A DNA stretch of 29,613 bases from Lachnospiraceae bacterium UBA7199 (lineage in GTDB: Bacteria; Bacillota; Clostridia; Lachnospirales; Lachnospiraceae). The notes under the pieces are model-generated. The model did not search any database, was not told where the DNA came from, and was given only the letters and a program-made list of their open reading frames with translations. The stretch spans positions 1 through 29,613 of the forward strand of contig DKUR01000066.1 in assembly GCA_002490775.1 (NCBI GenBank), in the 5' to 3' direction. The position numbers were made by a program, and so were the translations under genes. Positions 7,409 to 15,656 of the stretch are shown one piece after another; positions within the stretch are counted from its first letter, which is position 1; each line of letters opens with the position of its first letter.

Positions 7409-9670
7409 TTGGAGAACAGAAAGAACCAAAATAAATTCACAATTAAAATGCAAAAGAAGCTGGTAGTATTATTTTTTTTAATACTACTGGCTTTTGTGGG
7501 GTTATCCTATCGATTGATTACTATTACAAGGGATAATGGCGAGCAATATAAAAAACAGGTGTTATCCCAGCAAAGATACGATAGCACTACAATTCCCTAT
7601 AAGCGGGGCTCTATATTGGATGCAAATGGAAGTATTTTAGCTTCCAGTGAAAAAGTCTATAATGTTATCCTGGATGCTGTTGCCATATCGGAAAAGGAAG
7701 ATTATTTAGAGCCCACCTTAAATGCACTTAGAAGTCAGTTTGGAATTGATACTGCCGGCGTACGTGAATATATAGAGGCAAATAAGGATTATTCCCGCTA
7801 TTATGTACTGGCAAGACGATTGGAATATGAACAGATAGAAGCTTTTAGAGAATTACAAAATGAGGAAGACTCTTTAATTAAAGGAATTTGGTTTGAGGAA
7901 GAATATAAAAGAGTTTATCCTGGAAATACCCTTGCCAGCGATGTGATAGGGTTTACTACCAGCGATAATGTGGGATCTTATGGGCTGGAGGAATACTATA
8001 ACGATATTTTATCCGGGACGCCGGGGAGAGAGTATGGATATTTAAATGATGACTCTAACTTGGAAAGAACTACCATACCGGCAGAAGATGGCAATTCTAT
8101 TGTAACTACGATCGATATTAATATTCAGAGTATTGTTGAAAAGTATCTAAAAAAATTTGATGAGGAATACAGAGATAATGCCCATGAGGGAAATGGTGCA
8201 AATAATATCGGATGCATTATCATGAGAGTAAATACAGGTGAAATTCTTGCTATGGCAAGCTACCCCAATTATGACTTGAATGATACCAGAAATACGGATG
8301 CGTTAATTGGTATGCCGATTTTGGATGAAGAAAACAAGCGTACTGGGGAATATATCAATGAAGGGAATATCGATACCATAACAGAAGATCCTGATGTGTT
8401 TTACCGGCATTTGAATGCATTATGGAAAAATTTCTGTATCAATGATACCTATGAGCCAGGTTCTGTATCAAAACCCTTTACAGTAGCAGCCGCAATTGAG
8501 AGTGGAAGTATAACCGGAAATGAAAGTTATACCTGTAATGGAATGCTTTCCATAGGCGGCCATGACATTAGCTGCCACAATACCTGGGGGGATGGCACAT
8601 TAACGGTATCGGAAGGGATAGAGCGTTCCTGTAATGTGGTTTTAATGAATGTAGCAAATGCAACAGGAAAAGAGACTTACATTGAGTTCCAGCATATTTT
8701 TAATCTTGGGCTTAAAACAAATATCGACTTAGCCGGGGAAGCCAGAACGGCCAACCTCGTTTATGATCAAAGCAATATGGGGCCCACAGAGCTTGCAACT
8801 AACAGTTTTGGACAAGGGTACAATGCTACTATGATTCAAATGATGGCAGGCTTTTGTTCGCTGATCAATGGAGGGTATTATTATGAGCCTCATTTGGTAA
8901 GCAAGATCATAAGTCCTACAGGAGCTACGGTACAAAACATTGAGCCAAGAATTTTAAAACAGACCATATCCGAAGTGACCTCAGCAAGAATCCGTGAAAT
9001 GTGCAATCTGGTAGTAACGGGAGAAAAAGGAACAGGGAAAACTGCAAGGCCGGCAGGTTATATGATTGGCGGCAAGACTGGGACTGCTGAGACACTGCCC
9101 CGGGGAAATAAAGAGTATGTTGTATCTTTCATGGGATATGCACCGGCAGATAATCCGGAAATTGCAATTTATGTAGTAGTGGATAGGCCCAATGTACCAG
9201 GAAATATAATGGATGATGCCAAATTTGCTACAAAGATTGTTAGAAATGTTCTCACCGAGGTGCTTCCTTACATGGGAATATTTATGACAGAAGAGCTTTC
9301 AGAAAAAGAAATAGAAGAACTGGAAGCTCTGCAGATAGAAATTATGACGCCTGTTATATCTGAGGAGGAAGGTACGGCTCCAGAGGGGGAAGAAGGAGCA
9401 GAAAACGGAAGCGGCCAAAGTGGAGAAGGGCAGGGAGAAAATCCTGAAGGCGCCGAAGGCGAAGGAGAGACGGAACAACATAGAGAAGTGTGGAAGGATT
9501 TCCCTATTGATCCTGTTACCGGATATGCAGTAGATCCAGAGACGGGGAATTACGTGGATCCTGTTACTGGTGCAGTATTAGGGGGAAGTTATCAGTCAGG
9601 AGTACAGTCCCCAACATCATCTTCATCACCGAACCCTGATGCTGCAGGAGAGGCTTCACCTTCGCCATAA
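7409..9670 (+). CDS. ftsI: Class B penicillin-binding protein, intact division transpeptidase (FtsI/PBP2B type)
   Basis: A 753-residue protein from the TTG at 7409, seven bases after AGAAGG; a GTG at 7379 is an alternative. Order of parts: one membrane segment (about 18-38), dimerisation/pedestal domain, transpeptidase domain. All three catalytic motifs are intact: SVSK (Ser352), SCN (Ser407) and KTG (Lys556). The roughly 110-residue tail is rich in Glu, Gly, Ser and Pro and repeats DPVTG/DPETG three times; no PASTA fold is evident. Extracytoplasmically it would cross-link septal peptidoglycan with an FtsW partner. Because it is complete, the cell has a functional transpeptidase here even while the next gene is interrupted. 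Confidence 0.9.
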   Translation: MENRKNQNKFTIKMQKKLVVLFFLILLAFVGLSYRLITITRDNGEQYKKQVLSQQRYDSTTIPYKRGSILDANGSILASSEKVYNVILDAVAISEKEDYLEPTLNALRSQFGIDTAGVREYIEANKDYSRYYVLARRLEYEQIEAFRELQNEEDSLIKGIWFEEEYKRVYPGNTLASDVIGFTTSDNVGSYGLEEYYNDILSGTPGREYGYLNDDSNLERTTIPAEDGNSIVTTIDINIQSIVEKYLKKFDEEYRDNAHEGNGANNIGCIIMRVNTGEILAMASYPNYDLNDTRNTDALIGMPILDEENKRTGEYINEGNIDTITEDPDVFYRHLNALWKNFCINDTYEPGSVSKPFTVAAAIESGSITGNESYTCNGMLSIGGHDISCHNTWGDGTLTVSEGIERSCNVVLMNVANATGKETYIEFQHIFNLGLKTNIDLAGEARTANLVYDQSNMGPTELATNSFGQGYNATMIQMMAGFCSLINGGYYYEPHLVSKIISPTGATVQNIEPRILKQTISEVTSARIREMCNLVVTGEKGTGKTARPAGYMIGGKTGTAETLPRGNKEYVVSFMGYAPADNPEIAIYVVVDRPNVPGNIMDDAKFATKIVRNVLTEVLPYMGIFMTEELSEKEIEELEALQIEIMTPVISEEEGTAPEGEEGAENGSGQSGEGQGENPEGAEGEGETEQHREVWKDFPIDPVTGYAVDPETGNYVDPVTGAVLGGSYQSGVQSPTSSSSPNPDAAGEASPSP

Positions 9671-9735
9671 AATTAATGTATTTGTTTCAATAATTCGTGC
9701 AGCAGAATCGGGAAATAAATAAAATAAGCAAGAAT

Positions 9736-9788
9736 AACCTCATAGAAGCGGTAATAAATTATAATAATACCTTTTCTATGAGGTTTTT
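9736..9788 (+). promoter_or_regulatory. Hairpin that covers the ribosome site of the interrupted spoVD-like gene
   Basis: AACCTCATAGAA (9736-9747) is the exact complement of TTCTATGAGGTT (9774-9785), and the inner GGTA/TACC can extend the stem. The 3' arm contains the only Shine-Dalgarno-like GAGG (9780-9783), five bases before the ATG at 9789, and is followed by T residues. It may act as a terminator after the first transpeptidase gene, as a translation lock, or both. Confidence 0.65.
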
Positions 9789-10967
9789 ATGATAAAAAAT
9801 AAAACCTGGAACAGAAAAAAGATCGTTACGGTATTTTTTATCTGTGTTGCAATTTTTATGGTGCTTACCGGAAGACTGATCTATCTCATGGTGTTTCAGT
9901 CGGAATATTATACGGAAAAGGCCCAGCAGCTTCATGAAAGAGAAAGAAGTATAAAAGCAGCAAGAGGAAGGATATTGGATGCAAATGGAACAGTGATTGC
10001 AGATAATAAGACAGTATGTACCATTTCCGTTATCCATAATCAAATTAAGGAGCCGGACAAAATTGTGGAGGTTTTAAGCAGGGAACTGGGGCTTTCCGAG
10101 GAATATGTACGGGGCAGGGTGGAAAAGTATTCTGCAATTGAAAGAATTAAAAGCAATGTAGATAAAGAAATTGGAGATGCAATTAGAGCTTATAATCTGG
10201 AAGGCGTTAAAGTAGATGAGGATTATAAACGCTATTATCCTTACGGATCTCTTGCATCCAAGGTGCTTGGTTTTACTGGAGGAGATAACCAGGGAATTAT
10301 CGGCCTGGAAGTGAAATACGAGGAGTATTTAAAAGGAACGGAAGGAACCATCCTTACGGTGACAGATGCCAGGGGGGTTGAGATTGATGAAGCTGGCGAA
10401 CAGAGAATAGAGCCTATTGCTGGAAATGATCTTTATTTAAGCCTTGATATGAATATCCAAAGCTATGCCACGCAGTTAGCAAAACAGGTAATGGAAACCA
10501 AGCAGGCAGAAAGAGTATCCATTCTTGTTATGAATCCCCAAAATGGAGAAATCATGGCAATGGTGGATGTGCCGGAATTTGATTTAAATCATCCTTATGA
10601 ACTGCCGGAAGGAACAAATACGGAGGGCTTAAGTGATGAGGCAAAACAGGAATTATTGAATCAGATGTGGCGGAATGGCTGCATCAGCGATACCTATGAA
10701 CCGGGATCGACTTTTAAGATCGTTACAGCGGCAGCTGGGCTGGAAAGTGGTGTGGTGACTTGTGAGGACCAGTTTTCCTGCCCAGGGTATATCATGGTGG
10801 AGGATCGAAGAATCCGATGTCACAAAACCACTGGACATGGCAGTGAAAATTTTGTGCAGGCCACTATGAATAGCTGTAAGCTGGTGTTTACAAAAATGTT
10901 GTTATTCTATCCAAGAATTGCCTTATCATTGGCAAATTCTTCTCCGCTGGCCTCTTCAAATTTATGA
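9789..10967 (+). CDS. spoVD: SpoVD-like class B penicillin-binding protein, N-terminal part, interrupted at the SxN motif
   Basis: The native part is residues 1-363 (to 10877) plus two bases of codon 364. After it the frame runs 28 foreign codons into the element and stops at 10967. Parts visible: membrane segment (about 12-33), dimerisation domain, and the transpeptidase start with the acylation motif STFK (Ser307-Lys310). The SxN motif reads Ser362-Cys363-Lys because the Asn codon is cut by the insertion; the KTG region is 4.8 kb away. The unexcised product should be inactive. It lies in the spoVD position of Bacillus dcw clusters and lacks PASTA, so a division rather than cortex role cannot be excluded. 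The rejoined gene has 576 codons plus stop. Confidence 0.88.
   Translation: MIKNKTWNRKKIVTVFFICVAIFMVLTGRLIYLMVFQSEYYTEKAQQLHERERSIKAARGRILDANGTVIADNKTVCTISVIHNQIKEPDKIVEVLSRELGLSEEYVRGRVEKYSAIERIKSNVDKEIGDAIRAYNLEGVKVDEDYKRYYPYGSLASKVLGFTGGDNQGIIGLEVKYEEYLKGTEGTILTVTDARGVEIDEAGEQRIEPIAGNDLYLSLDMNIQSYATQLAKQVMETKQAERVSILVMNPQNGEIMAMVDVPEFDLNHPYELPEGTNTEGLSDEAKQELLNQMWRNGCISDTYEPGSTFKIVTAAAGLESGVVTCEDQFSCPGYIMVEDRRIRCHKTTGHGSENFVQATMNSCKLVFTKMLLFYPRIALSLANSSPLASSNL
10862..10895 (+). other. attL of the serine-recombinase element
   Basis: The left half (10862-10877) is transpeptidase coding sequence ending CTGT. The AA core is at 10878-10879. The right half (10880-10895) is element sequence ending with the arm GGTGTTTACAAAA (10883-10895), which is the exact reverse complement of the arm at attR. 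Confidence 0.85.
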
Positions 10968-11701
10968 AGCAGATCCTCTACGGTCAGTTTTTTCTTTTCT
11001 TCGCCTCTGATATCCAGAATGATTTTTCCATCCATCAGCATAATAAGACGATTTCCGTGGGTAATGGCATCCTTCATATTGTGGGTGATCATTAAAGTGG
11101 TCAGGTGATCTTTGTTCACAATATATTCTGTGGTTTCCAAAACCTTTGCGGCAGTTTTGGGATCTAAAGCAGCAGTGTGTTCGTCTAAAAGCAGCAGTTT
11201 CGGTTTTTGAAGGGTTGCCATAAGAAGGGTAAGGGCCTGACGCTGTCCGCCGGATAAAAGTCCTACCTTTGAGGTCAAACGTTCCTCAAGCCCCAGGCCA
11301 AGGATTTTTAAAAGTTCTTTATATTCTTCCCGTTCTTTTTTTGTAATACCGGGACGGAGAAAACGGGTGTGGCCGCGGCGCTTTGCCAGGGCAAGGTTTT
11401 CTTCAATCCCCATAGTTGCGGCAGTTCCGGTCATGGGATCCTGAAAAACCCGTCCAAGGAACTTGGCGCGTTTGTGCTCCGGAAGCTTGGTCACGTCAAT
11501 GCCATCAATTAGAATTTGTCCGGCATCCACTGGCCATACGCCAGCAATTGCATTCATCATAGTAGATTTTCCTGCGCCATTTCCGCCAATCACAGTAACA
11601 AAATCACCATTTTCAAGAGTCAGGGAGAAATTATCCAGGGCAAGTTTTTCATTTACAGTGCCGGGATTAAATACTTTCGTTACATTTTTAAGTTCAAGCA
11701 T
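10907..11701 (-). CDS. ABC transporter ATP-binding protein (COG1101-like)
   Basis: A 264-residue ATPase. Walker A GGNGAGKST is at residues 39-47, the signature LSGGQRQALTLLMA follows, then Walker B LLLLDEHTAALDP and the switch His in LMITHNM. With the permease and lipoprotein upstream on the same strand it forms a complete importer of the type with COG2984, COG4120 and COG1101 components. Some members take up aromatic amino acids (TrpXYZ); the substrate here is unknown. Its ATG overlaps the permease gene by 8 bp, so translation is coupled. It ends only 11 bp from the attL arm, so it is an integral part of the element. Confidence 0.9.
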   Translation of the reverse strand: MLELKNVTKVFNPGTVNEKLALDNFSLTLENGDFVTVIGGNGAGKSTMMNAIAGVWPVDAGQILIDGIDVTKLPEHKRAKFLGRVFQDPMTGTAATMGIEENLALAKRRGHTRFLRPGITKKEREEYKELLKILGLGLEERLTSKVGLLSGGQRQALTLLMATLQKPKLLLLDEHTAALDPKTAAKVLETTEYIVNKDHLTTLMITHNMKDAITHGNRLIMLMDGKIILDIRGEEKKKLTVEDLLHKFEEASGEEFANDKAILG

Positions 11702-12626
11702 TGTTATTACCTCCCTTCTTTAAGGCAGATTTGCTGAAGTATTTGTTCTTCCAAAAAGGAATTGCAAGGAATACAGCAACAATCAGTGCAGATAACAGTT
11801 TAAGGCTGTCAGTGTCAACGATTTGCAGCCAGATAACAATCTGAAGAACAATATAATAAATAATGGAGCCAAGTACCACACCGATAAGCTTAAAGCCAAA
11901 GTTTTTGAAAATTTTTCCAAATACAGCTTCGCCGATAATCACTGCGGCAAGGCCGATTACAATAGCGCCGCGTCCCATATTAATATCGGAAAAACCCTGA
12001 TATTGGGCAAGTAATGCGCCGGAAAGGCCTACCAGTCCGTTGGAGATCATAAGCCCCAGCACCTTGGATTTATTCGTGTTGATTCCCTGTGCTCTGGCCA
12101 TATTTCCATTACAGCCGGTGGCACGGAGGGCACAGCCTAATTCAGTTCCAAAAAACCAGTAAAGCACTAAAACTAAAATAAGAATGGTGAGGGCAACTAC
12201 AAAAATAGGATTTTTGTAAAACACAACCCCTTTAATATATCGCAATGAAACCAAAAGGTCATATTTGTCTACGTTAATTGCCTGATTTGCTTTCCCCATG
12301 ATTTTAAGATTAACGGAGTAAAGGCCAAGCTGAGAGAGGATACCTGCCAAAATTGCAGGAATTCCCATGAACGTGTGAAAAAGTCCGGTTACCAGTCCGG
12401 TAAGCATACCCGCTAAGGTTGCAGCGATCATAGCAATGAAAACATTGTGACCGGAAAGCATCATCATGATGCAGACTGCACCACCGGTACAAAGGGAGCC
12501 GTCAACGGTCAGATCTGCAATATCTAAAACACGATAAGTAATGTAAATGCCGATAGCAGTAATTCCCCAGATCAAGCCTTGAGAAAATACGCCAGGCATT
12601 GCATTCAGTAAATTAAAGATGTTCAT
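11694..12626 (-). CDS. ABC transporter permease (COG4120-like)
   Basis: A 310-residue polytopic membrane protein with about eight to nine hydrophobic segments, related to the branched-chain amino acid/CUT2 permease fold. Conserved-looking stretches are ITYRVLDIADLTVDGS near the N-terminus and GLMISNGLVGLSGALLAQYQGFSD in the middle, the latter resembling the cytoplasmic coupling region of this family. A GGAGG site precedes the ATG. It follows the binding-protein gene by about 100 bp, which holds a strong hairpin, and overlaps the ATPase start. It would form the channel of the importer. Confidence 0.88.
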   Translation of the reverse strand: MNIFNLLNAMPGVFSQGLIWGITAIGIYITYRVLDIADLTVDGSLCTGGAVCIMMMLSGHNVFIAMIAATLAGMLTGLVTGLFHTFMGIPAILAGILSQLGLYSVNLKIMGKANQAINVDKYDLLVSLRYIKGVVFYKNPIFVVALTILILVLVLYWFFGTELGCALRATGCNGNMARAQGINTNKSKVLGLMISNGLVGLSGALLAQYQGFSDINMGRGAIVIGLAAVIIGEAVFGKIFKNFGFKLIGVVLGSIIYYIVLQIVIWLQIVDTDSLKLLSALIVAVFLAIPFWKNKYFSKSALKKGGNNNA

Positions 12627-12661
12627 TGATTTCCTCCAGAATATATAAATAAAAACAACGG

Positions 12662-12704
12662 ATGAAAAGCAGCGAGAGAATCAATTCTCCCGCTGACTTT
12701 TCAT
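12662..12704 (-). terminator. Intra-operon hairpin between binding-protein and permease genes
   Basis: A long, nearly perfect stem: AGCG plus GAGAAT pairs with ATTCTC plus CGCT, and ATGAAAAG pairs with CTTTTCAT. On the minus strand a T-rich tract follows after a few bases. Such hairpins often stabilise the binding-protein message or partly terminate it, giving more binding protein than permease. Confidence 0.6.
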
Positions 12705-12730
12705 AAAATAGTGATCATTATTTATTCTTC

Positions 12731-13792
12731 CTATTCTTCGGTTGCAATTGCTTCATAACCCTCAGGAACAGTGATATTTAATGCTTCACAGTTTGCAGCC
12801 TGATATTTCTTTGTAAAGTTGGGGGCATATTCAATAGGCATTGTAGAAATGTCTGCACCCTCAGCCAGAATTTTTGCTGCCATCTTACCAGTAGCAATAC
12901 CAAGATCGTAATAGCTGATTGACAAGGTAGCCACACCGCAGCCTGCACAGATGCCTTCTTCACCGGCAACTACCGGTATACCGGCAGGAATGCAAACATT
13001 GCTGATCAGTTCTGCATTAGAAGCGGCTGTGTTATCAGTAGGAACGTAAATAACATCAACTGCATTTGTTGCATTGGTTACAACCGAAGTAATGTCGTTG
13101 GAATCAGAAAATGCATAATATTCGCAGCTATAGCCCTTTTCTTCAAGGAAAGCCTTGATGGTGTCTACCTGATACTGAGAATTTGCTTCTGCGGAACAGT
13201 ATAATAAACCAACATTTTTTGCATCAGGGAATAATTCCTGCAGCATATCTGCCTGTCCGTCAAGAGGAGCAAGGTCAGAGGTACCGGAAACATTTCCGCC
13301 TACCGTACCGTCAAATCCGTCAATTCCAAGAGCCACGCCATATTCGGTTACAGAGGTTCCGAGGATTGGAATTTCATTAGTTCCTGCCACAGCAGCCTGA
13401 AGAGCAGGAGTTGCATTTGCAAGGATCAAATCTACGTTGCTGGAAACAAAGCTGTTGATAATGGTAGAGCAGGTATTGGAATCCCCTTGTGCGTTCTGCA
13501 CATCAAAGGTAACTTTGTCACCAAGTGCATCTGTCAAAGCATCCATAAATCCCTGGGTAGCAGCATCTAATGCATCATGCTGTACCAACTGGCAGATGCC
13601 TACAACATATGTTTCGCCATCTCCGCCAGCAGTTTCACTTTCTGCGGCAGAGCTTTCTGTGTCAGCAGCATTTGCGGCCTCCTGACTGTTTTCCGTACTT
13701 TCGGCAGTATTTGGTGTATTCGCATTTTTGCCACAGGCTGTAAGGCTGCCTACCATAGCTACGGTCATAAGTAATGCAAGTAATTTTTTCAT
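12731..13792 (-). CDS. ABC transporter substrate-binding lipoprotein (COG2984/PF04392-like)
   Basis: A 353-residue lipoprotein. The start is the ATG at 13792 (MKKLLALL), eight bases after GGGAGG; a longer in-frame start would overlap that site. The signal peptide ends in the lipobox SLTAC with Cys20 as the lipidated residue. A low-complexity Asn/Ala/Glu/Ser/Thr linker follows (about 23-60), then the binding domain from TYVVGICQLVQHDALD. It should be anchored outside the membrane after Lgt processing. Family members bind small nutrients, including tryptophan in TrpX; no ligand is assigned here. It has its own sigma-A-type promoter. Confidence 0.9.
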   Translation of the reverse strand: MKKLLALLMTVAMVGSLTACGKNANTPNTAESTENSQEAANAADTESSAAESETAGGDGETYVVGICQLVQHDALDAATQGFMDALTDALGDKVTFDVQNAQGDSNTCSTIINSFVSSNVDLILANATPALQAAVAGTNEIPILGTSVTEYGVALGIDGFDGTVGGNVSGTSDLAPLDGQADMLQELFPDAKNVGLLYCSAEANSQYQVDTIKAFLEEKGYSCEYYAFSDSNDITSVVTNATNAVDVIYVPTDNTAASNAELISNVCIPAGIPVVAGEEGICAGCGVATLSISYYDLGIATGKMAAKILAEGADISTMPIEYAPNFTKKYQAANCEALNITVPEGYEAIATEE

Positions 13793-13841
13793 AATGGTTC
13801 CTCCCATAAAGTATTACAGTAAATAATTCACTGCGTATCAG

Positions 13842-13870
13842 ATTATACTAGTTTAAAGCGCTAAAGTCAA
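13842..13870 (-). promoter_or_regulatory. Near-consensus sigma-A promoter of the importer operon
   Basis: On the minus strand TTGACT (13865-13870) and TATAAT (13842-13847) are separated by exactly 17 bp, and the binding-protein ATG lies about 50 bp downstream. This predicts vigorous vegetative expression of the cargo. Confidence 0.82.
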
Positions 13871-13929
13871 CCTGTTTCTTAAAAAAGTTAGAGGCCGGAT
13901 GTTTTGTGAATGAGCAGAAGGTCGAATTA

Positions 13930-13937
13930 CATATATT
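13930..13937 (+). promoter_or_regulatory. Possible mother-cell-sigma -10 element before the small gene and recombinase
   Basis: CATATATT matches six of eight bases of a SigmaE-type -10 (CATACAAT) and the CATAnnnT core of SigmaK. It sits at a suitable distance (about 28 bp) before the ATG at 13965. No convincing -35 is visible for SigmaE, SigmaK or SigmaA, so this is only a candidate. Confidence 0.2.
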
Positions 13938-13964
13938 TAATTAAAACTATAGGGAATCGTCATT

Positions 13965-14111
13965 ATGGATTTATTAATTGAAAAATTAAATATGGAGGGA
14001 AAAAGAAAGGAAATTCTGGAAAATGCAGTGAAGCTGCTGGAACAATCCGGATGTATCACAAGGGAAGAGAAGGTTTGTATGCTGCATATGGTATGGCGGG
14101 AAGAAGGTTGA
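13965..14111 (+). CDS. 48-residue protein directly upstream of the serine recombinase; candidate directionality factor
   Basis: The ATG at 13965 opens a 48-codon frame ending TGA at 14109-14111. It reads MDLLIEKLNMEGKRKEILEN, then AVKLLEQSGCITREEKVCML and a short tail ending WREEG. The composition is charged and helical (Lys, Glu, Leu), that of a small folded protein rather than a random frame. Only six bases separate its stop from the recombinase GTG, so the two are probably translated from one message. Small proteins beside large serine recombinases are often the recombination directionality factor needed for excision. That role is inferred from position only; no family is recognised. The start has only a weak GGGA site. 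Confidence 0.55.
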   Translation: MDLLIEKLNMEGKRKEILENAVKLLEQSGCITREEKVCMLHMVWREEG

Positions 14112-14117
14112 GCAAAA

Positions 14118-15656
14118 GTGGAAAGAGTCGGAATTTATAACAGGTGCAGTACAGAGGAAGAAAGTCAGAGAAGTGCTCTGGCGGCACAGGCGGCGGAAAG
14201 CAGGGAAATTGCAGAAAAAAAGGGCTGGCGGGTGACCGCACAATACATAGAATCGGAAACAGGAACGGTGGCATATAAGCGGAATGAGTATCAAAGGCTT
14301 TTGGCGGATATGGAGGACGATAAGTTTGACATTGTGATGATCAAATCTATTGACAGGCTCATGCGCTCTGCTAAGGATTGGTACTTCTTTTTAAGCAGGC
14401 TGACGGAAAACAATTTAAAGCTATACATATATATAGAAGGAAAATTTTATACGCCTGACGATAATTTGATTTCCGGTATCAAGGCGATTCTGGCGGAAGA
14501 TTTCAGCAGGGAGCTTTCAAAAAAAATAAAAAACGCCCATAAGAGAAGGCAGGAAAAGAAAAGCGGGTTTAATATCACCTGCGAAATGTTTGGATGGAAT
14601 AAAATAAAAAAGGATGTCTATGAAATCAATGAAGAGGAAGCGGCATACTACAGGACTGCTTTCCGGCTGGCAAAAGAGGGAAAAGGATTTTATACCATAA
14701 GCAACAGGTTATACGATTTAGGGGCCAGGAGCAGAAACGGAGGAAAAATTTCACAGGTTCAGTGGAGAAAAATGCTGTATACAAAAAGGGCCAGTGGGAC
14801 GATGGTCTTAAACACCCGGTCCTATAATTTTGATACCAAAAAATATGAGAAGCTGCCGGAAAAGGACTGGATTGTAATAGAAAATGCACTGCCTCCCATT
14901 GTTACAAAAAAATACCAGGAGGAGGTTTTAAAGGTGCTGGACCAAAGAAGCGGCTGTAGGAATGGCAGATACGACGGCCAGCAGATACTATGCAATACAG
15001 GTAAATATGAATTGTCCCACAAGATTATTTGTGGAGGATGTGGTGGATATTATTACCGGATAGGGAAAAAGACAAAGGCGGGAAAAGATACGGTGTGGAA
15101 ATGCTCTACCTGTTTAAAAAATGGCAGAGCAAGGGCTGGTGAAAATGTAAAAGGCTGTGACAATCCCAATGTGAAGGAAATTCAGATTCTAAAAGGTCTT
15201 CAGAAAGAACTTGAAGAAAGTGGGAATGCCGGTAAATGGGAGGAAGCGCTTTTTCAGGATCTGATGTATATGATAAGAAAGGTTTTAAAGGCTCAAGACA
15301 GTGAAAAAGAACTGGAAAAGCTGGAAAAGGAGAAGACGAAACTTTCTAATAAAAAAGATATTTTAATGGATAAATTACTTTCAGGCATTATCTGTGATCA
15401 GGAGTTTCAAAAATATGATCAGGAGCTTTTAGAAAAACTTGAAGCAATAAAAAATGAAATAACCGGTATAAAGGAGAGAAGTCAGAAATACAATAATTAT
15501 GAGTGCCGGATAAAAGAGATCAAAAATGCCATTGTAACAGAGAACATATTAAAGACTGCCATAGAAAAAGTTCTTTTGCACTATGTTGACCATATTGTAG
15601 TTTATAAAGATGGAAGTCTTAAAATTATATTTATGGAGGCAGCCGGTATTTTGTAA
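14118..15656 (+). CDS. Large serine recombinase (site-specific integrase/excisase)
   Basis: A 512-residue protein starting at GTG about ten bases after AGAAGG. The resolvase-type catalytic domain spans about residues 1-145, with the nucleophile Ser11 in YNRCSTEEE and conserved arginines in SIDRLMRS. A recombinase domain follows (about 165-270, with LAKEGKGFYTISNRLYDLGA). Next come a zinc ribbon with two cysteine pairs (CGGCGG near residue 304 and CSTC about 25 residues later) and a coiled coil at about 395-475. These are the parts of phage integrases such as phiC31 and of SpoIVCA, which excises skin. The stop codon (15654-15656) lies inside the attR arm. It points the same way as the interrupted gene. 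Confidence 0.95.
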   Translation: MERVGIYNRCSTEEESQRSALAAQAAESREIAEKKGWRVTAQYIESETGTVAYKRNEYQRLLADMEDDKFDIVMIKSIDRLMRSAKDWYFFLSRLTENNLKLYIYIEGKFYTPDDNLISGIKAILAEDFSRELSKKIKNAHKRRQEKKSGFNITCEMFGWNKIKKDVYEINEEEAAYYRTAFRLAKEGKGFYTISNRLYDLGARSRNGGKISQVQWRKMLYTKRASGTMVLNTRSYNFDTKKYEKLPEKDWIVIENALPPIVTKKYQEEVLKVLDQRSGCRNGRYDGQQILCNTGKYELSHKIICGGCGGYYYRIGKKTKAGKDTVWKCSTCLKNGRARAGENVKGCDNPNVKEIQILKGLQKELEESGNAGKWEEALFQDLMYMIRKVLKAQDSEKELEKLEKEKTKLSNKKDILMDKLLSGIICDQEFQKYDQELLEKLEAIKNEITGIKERSQKYNNYECRIKEIKNAIVTENILKTAIEKVLLHYVDHIVVYKDGSLKIIFMEAAGIL

